A stretch of 10,317 nucleotides of DNA from Thoreauomyces humboldtii (lineage: Eukaryota > Chytridiomycota > Chytridiomycetes > Spizellomycetales > Powellomycetaceae): positions 1 to 10,317 of the forward strand of contig JADGJA010000813.1 of NCBI GenBank assembly GCA_027596035.1, written 5' to 3'. Positions 6,781 to 10,317 of the stretch are shown here, one piece after another. Position 1 is the stretch's first letter. The number at the start of each line of letters is the position of its first letter. The notes beneath the pieces are model-generated. The model had not been told where the DNA came from. It was given only the letters and a program-made list of their open reading frames with translations, and searched no databases. Position numbers and translations under genes: made by a program.

Positions 6781-7824
6781 ATGATGACGGCAAGTACCAG
6801 TGTCGCTACAGTCACGCGCATAGCGGCAGCGGCCCCTCGATTCGCGCTGCGTGCGCGCCGCGCTCCATCTCCAGCTCTCCTCTTCCGCACGCCAATCACC
6901 TGCGCGAAGAACTCACCGCCATCATCAGCAACCCTCCGCCGTCATGCCAATGCCTTCCACACCGGCACAACCGCAACCTGCTCTTCCGCCAACACCACCA
7001 CCACCGTCGCTCCCTCAGACTCTGTCCCATCATCCCACGTCACCATCACCAAAAAACCCAACGGCTACGCCCTCGTCTCCCTCTCCCGGGAACCCGTCAA
7101 CAGCATGGACCTCTCCTTCTGGACCCAACTCCTGTCGACCCTCGACGCCTGCGAACAGGACCCCACGATCAGGGGCATCGTGTTCCACTCGACCCTCGCC
7201 AGACCCGTCTTCACGGCCGGAAACGACATCAAGGAGCTGTACGCGGGGACAACCACAAAGGACCGACACCGCGTCTTCTGGAAGACGAGCAACGTCTTCC
7301 TCGCCCGGCTCCTCGAGAGTCCTTTGGCCACCGTGGCCGCCGTCAAGGGCGCATGTCCCGCCGGGGGCGCTTGTCTCGCCATGGCGTGCGACAAGAGGGT
7401 CGTCACAGGAAACGCCTACATCGGTCTGAACGAGGTCGCGTTGGGGATACCCGTACCCCCCATGTGGGTAAGGCTGATGGAGAGGATCGTGGGCACGAGA
7501 CGGGCGTCCGACCTCCTCCTGAACGCGAGGCTGGTCAAGGCGGACGAGGCCAGGACCCTGGGCCTCGTGGACCACGTGGTGACGGACGAGGAGGAGCTGA
7601 TGGCCAAGGCGGAGGAGGTCGTGCTGGGCATGGTCGGGATGCCCGAGTTCGCGAGGACCGAGACCAAGAAGTTCCTGAACCAGGACCTGGCAAGGGAGTG
7701 GGGCAGCGACGCGTGGCTGGAGGAGGAGCACGAGACGGCGTGGAAGATGTTGGACGGGGAGGAGACGAGGGCGTTCATGAAGGCCACGCTGGACAGGTTG
7801 TCCAGAGGGAAGGCCAAGAAGTAG
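6781..7824 (+). CDS. ECI1: Mitochondrial delta3,delta2-enoyl-CoA isomerase (crotonase family)
   Basis: A single exon encodes 347 residues. Residues 1 to about 75 are rich in Ala, Arg, Ser and Thr with no acidic residue before Asp80, a typical mitochondrial presequence. The C-terminus (GKAKK) is not a peroxisomal SKL-type signal. The crotonase fold follows from about residue 85: GYALVSLSREPVNSMDLSFW, the oxyanion-hole loop FTAGNDIKELY (144-154), VAAVKGACPAGGACLAMACD (185-204) with the second oxyanion glycine, and YIGLNEVALGI (213-223). In mammalian ECI1 the glutamate of GLNE is the catalytic base, here Glu218. The PAGG and IGLNE motifs favour isomerase over hydratase. The enzyme shifts 3-enoyl-CoA double bonds during beta-oxidation of unsaturated fatty acids. 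Two adjacent ATGs open the frame and the first is used here. Arginine and leucine codon choice changes sharply midway. A general enoyl-CoA hydratase/isomerase label remains possible. Confidence 0.88.
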   Translation: MMTASTSVATVTRIAAAAPRFALRARRAPSPALLFRTPITCAKNSPPSSATLRRHANAFHTGTTATCSSANTTTTVAPSDSVPSSHVTITKKPNGYALVSLSREPVNSMDLSFWTQLLSTLDACEQDPTIRGIVFHSTLARPVFTAGNDIKELYAGTTTKDRHRVFWKTSNVFLARLLESPLATVAAVKGACPAGGACLAMACDKRVVTGNAYIGLNEVALGIPVPPMWVRLMERIVGTRRASDLLLNARLVKADEARTLGLVDHVVTDEEELMAKAEEVVLGMVGMPEFARTETKKFLNQDLAREWGSDAWLEEEHETAWKMLDGEETRAFMKATLDRLSRGKAKK

Positions 7825-8059
7825 CGATGGATGGGGGGCGGAGGTCATGGGTTTCCGATGGGACATCATCATCGTGTTTGGAAAAACTTTGGAAAAGAAA
7901 AAAAGGGTTGAGGAGCAACACGGCCGTCACCCTCAGGAGCTATTGACGGGCCGAGATGAAATGGGATCTTTGGCATGTTCTGTGTCTCATTGTTCGTCGA
8001 AAACACGTGCACGACGATTCCAAGCTGTTTGCTTCTCTCGATCGAACCCCTTCCGCCCG
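7825..8059. other. Convergent intergenic region
   Basis: This 235-base gap separates the 3' end of the ECI1-like gene (+) from the 3' end of the broken gene on the - strand. It holds an A/G-rich patch (7879-7909, GGAAAAACTTTGGAAAAG and more) that could serve 3'-end formation. No gene was seen. Confidence 0.45.
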
Positions 8060-9514
8060 TCAATTCTCGGTGCGAGGTGGGAGCACCGAGTGAGCGGGAG
8101 TCAAGGTCGTTTCGACGTCCACGGAGGCATCGGCCAGAGCGACAGTCGCACCCCGGGAAATGGTCGTGGGGCTTTGGACGCGAGCCTCATAAATCAGTTG
8201 ACTCATTACGCGAACGATCAGCAATTGCTCTCCCTGGGTAACGTTCTCATACAGCCTGCTCATCGCAATGGTGCCGTCGTGATCGATCTTCAGAAAGGCC
8301 CACCACCGCGAGTTTATCACATAACCTTGAACCCTTGCTGACGCCTTCCCTGCGGCTTTCCTGTAGGAATGAATGATGGCCATGTAGGCAATCGTCTGAA
8401 TGAAGGATGCTTCGCTCGGATTAAGACGACTGTAGGCTTTCGCTACTCCGACGACAGACAGGTTCTGCAGGACTTCGCTCGAACCTCTGACTTCTCCGTA
8501 ACCCAGAGAGTAGTCTCCCTGCCCACTAAGCGTAATCCCTTCTTCAGGATTCTTATAGCTCAGAGACGCTCGGGAACAGGAGGCTGGGCCAGGAAGCTAG
8601 CTTCGGACGTCGAGGACACGACCGTGATGGTCAGTCTCGTCACGGTCCGTCCTGCTCGAAGCGTTCGCGTGCCGGTGCGATTGGCATCGGGTGCGATTGC
8701 CATCTGTGGTGCCAAGCCCACAGATTTACTTGTGTCTTCAGACCGTAAAAGGGTCATAATGAAAGCAAGATCTCTGGCTTCGTCTTTAACGATCAGCGGA
8801 CGATAATGTTTGCTCGGTGTGGAATCGGGCGGGCGGGCGTAATTGGTTTCGACTGACTTTTCGTTGCTGAGTTGCAGTTTCAGTGAAATCTCTTGTGAAG
8901 TGCGTTTGAGATGTCCGCAGATCTGCGCGTGGTTTGTTGGAACCGTGTGCTTCCTCCCGAGCTCTGAAGATTCAATTGCCACACCACCGCGGGGGCAAGG
9001 CAGTCGAACAGATCATTCCAGACTATATGTCGGCATGACCCTGCAGCGGAGATTGACGAGCATTATCCCACTTGCTTGCGGGAGTGTTATTGAAGCGGTA
9101 GGGCAGCGGGCCCTGGCAGCTTTCATCAAGTCCCTGATGTCCGAGCAGTTTGACAGGTCGTACGGAGCGATTGCATTTGGCGTGTGTCGGAGGGCCGCAA
9201 GCACAAAGAGCCCCCCATGATGGTACGCAAAGGAAACTTGATGCAAAGAGAGAAGCACTCTTTGGCGAAAAGAGAAGACGTGGTCGATCCTAGTAAGGAG
9301 GCTATCGAAACGTATATGAGTTAGTACTAGCCAACCAAACGGAGCGAGGTCACTTACGACCGGGGTGACTCGGAGGCGCTCTTCTTCGCCTCACATTTGT
9401 TCATTCCGCAGGATCCTCGATTAGCCAGAACCCAGGATCCGGAGGGAAAAGATGACCTACTTTCGATTGGCGTCGACAGATCGCAGTGCCGGCACCATGA
9501 TCCAGATACTCACC
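8060..9514 (-). pseudogene. Broken gene, PD-(D/E)XK nuclease-like C-terminal domain, with introns
   Basis: Read on the - strand, exon pieces are 9514 and upstream, 9459-9358 and 9301-8060. The intron at 9357-9302 has GTAAGT, TACTAAC and TAG. A 54-base intron at 9513-9460 starts GTGAGT, with a weaker acceptor. A plausible start is the ATG at 9404 (MNKCEAKKSASESPRS). The long exon reads RIDHVFSFRQRVLLSLHQVS and PYDLSNCSDIRDLMKAARAR, meets TGA at 9015-9013, and resumes in frame for 150 codons. It then loses one base near 8560 and continues as SYKNPEEGITLSG, QGDYSLGYGEV, LQNLSVVGVAKAYS, YMAIIHSYRKAAGK, WWAFLKIDHDGTI, ending at TGA 8062-8060. The order GDxSLGY, hydrophobic strand, YMAxxHxxR, FLxID.DG, SPTT resembles fungal PD-(D/E)XK-like proteins, but the expected E-x-K reads G-V-A-K. 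Family by memory of motifs only. Confidence 0.55.
9302..9357 (-). other. 56-base intron with consensus TACTAAC branch site
   Basis: On the - strand GTAAGT at 9357-9352, TACTAAC at 9326-9320 and TAG ending at 9302 form a textbook short fungal intron. Splicing joins TC|C as serine and keeps the frame into LLTRIDHVFSF. A second AG at 9291-9290 would remove four more codons and also keep the frame, so the acceptor is not unique. The intact splice signals contrast with the broken frame, suggesting recent decay. Confidence 0.65.
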
Positions 9515-9888
9515 TCGCTGTATTGAGAGCCGCAATCAGAGCACGATCGTTGGGACTTGGGACGTATGAGGGATGAAAGCCCCCAGCTTGAACGTTTAGA
9601 AGATAATTCAAGCTAAAGAAAGCGATCAGAAAACGTTCACGGTCGCCTGGGTGACGATAAGGTAGCAGCGGTACAGCGGGTGCAGGGGCAGGGGCAGATC
9701 TCAGGTATGTGCTTCTGGTATTTGTTGACACGGTACGAGCTGGGTTGTGTGATGGGAAGCGAAAGCGAGATTATTTTGCGAAAGAAGGTCAAAGCGTAGG
9801 AGAAGCGGAGATATACGACCGCTGCGTAGAACGGCTGTGCGGTAGGGGAAAAAGTAACGCAACACTCTCCTCCGGGGCGACGGCGAGG

Positions 9889-9916
9889 ATGGTGGTGGTA
9901 GCAATGGTGGTGGTAG
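9889..9916 (+). repeat. GGT-rich short repeat (13-base unit, period 15)
   Basis: ATGGTGGTGGTAG occurs at 9889-9901 and again at 9904-9916. On the - strand it reads as CAC-rich sequence and gives His runs in one frame, most likely a simple-sequence artefact rather than a functional metal site. Confidence 0.7.
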
Positions 9917-9927
9917 TCGAGGGGACG

Positions 9928-10257
9928 GGGGCCGGCAACGGGTATGGCCTGTTCCAGTAGCCACCATACCGCGATCCACACTCCCTCTACCTCCGTGCCG
10001 CCGGCATCTTTCACGGCTGCGACGAACCGCAGCAACGCCAGTCCCATGTAAAAAAAAAGGAACAGGATGTACCTTCCCACGGTACTGCGGACTGCGATGA
10101 TGGGATTGACAACTGGGCCCTATCAACCGAGCCGCCGCTCCGATTGGAAGAGGTCCCTTAGCTTGAACACGGAACGACGGAAATTTGCAGCAGGCGCTAG
10201 CGGGAGTGACTGTTTCGACAATTTCGCATTCGTCCGTGAGAGCGCCTCCAAGTTCAT
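9928..10257 (-). pseudogene. Broken frame with two hydrophobic segments (membrane-protein relic)
   Basis: On the - strand an ATG at 10257 gives 44 codons (MNLEALSRTNAKLSKQSLPL, then FRRSVFKLRDLFQSERRLG). TGA TAG follows at 10125-10120, and the same frame continues as NPIIAVRSTVG, RYILFLFFYMGLALLRFVAA, VKDAGGTE and VEGVWIAVWWLLEQAIPVAG. Counted across the stops, residues 62-82 and 90-109 are strongly hydrophobic, like two transmembrane helices joined by a short polar loop. This broadly recalls fungal multi-pass membrane proteins, but the family is not identified. Downstream the frame becomes low-complexity (His/Pro/Arg). Whether it was the 5' part of the gene at 8060-9514 or a separate gene is unclear. 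The two stops could be an intron with a poor donor rather than mutations. Confidence 0.3.
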
Positions 10258-10307
10258 CCGTTTTCGGCCAGTACCACGGGCCCATCTTTGGCCTGATCAA
10301 ACGACGA

Positions 10308-10317
10308 GGGGGGGGGG
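10308..10317 (+). other. Poly-G run at the window end
   Basis: The last ten bases are all G. This may be a true homopolymer, but a sequence that stops inside a G run also fits a contig edge or a low-quality read end. Confidence 0.6.

Noticed and set aside
7030..7872. 280-codon open frame on the strand opposite the isomerase gene
   Set aside because: It is an antisense shadow caused by G/C-ending codons of the real gene. The + strand frame has clear crotonase motifs and the antisense protein shows none.
7353..7946. 197-codon + frame overlapping the isomerase gene, Gly/Arg/Asp-rich
   Set aside because: This is an out-of-frame shadow of GAG/GTG/AGG-rich coding sequence with low-complexity composition.

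Overview
This window looks like nuclear DNA of a filamentous or otherwise non-yeast fungus. The evidence is spliceosomal introns of 54 to 290 bases with GT/AG ends and a TACTAAC-type branch site, an RGG-rich cytosolic uS5 protein of fungal type, a mitochondrial-type delta3,delta2-enoyl-CoA isomerase, and strongly C/G-ending codons in the two intact genes. I cannot place it more precisely. A basidiomycete is a reasonable guess but is not proven.

Layout: two intact housekeeping genes lie in the centre on the + strand. RPS2 (cytosolic ribosomal protein uS5) has three coding exons at 5049-6222 and a probable 5'UTR intron at 4853-5047. An intronless ECI1-like gene lies at 6781-7824. No functional link between them is visible: one builds the 40S subunit, the other works in mitochondrial beta-oxidation of unsaturated fatty acids.

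Both flanks are gene graveyards. From 1 to about 4240 the + strand carries long, protein-like frames broken by TAG/TGA/TAA codons and frameshifts: a frame with a 25-codon tandem duplication (316-900), a NADAR-domain relic (1181-1676), an unrecognised 200-codon frame with one stop (2046-2657), and a relic with a GCR1_C-like (Trp-x-x-Trp, DNA-binding) block (3399-3938) with a further fragment to 4237. From 8060 to 10257 the - strand carries a broken, intron-containing gene resembling fungal PD-(D/E)XK nuclease-fold proteins, and upstream of it a broken frame with two hydrophobic segments.

Most internal stops in these relics can be read as C-to-T changes in CAG, CAA or CGA codons. One is shown directly, because the tandem duplication keeps CAG in one copy where the other has TAG. 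The picture is of an accessory compartment, possibly once mobile-element or conflict-system genes, decaying around a conserved two-gene island. No CRISPR, rRNA or tRNA was found. Domain names for the relics rest on my reading of motifs, not on a search.
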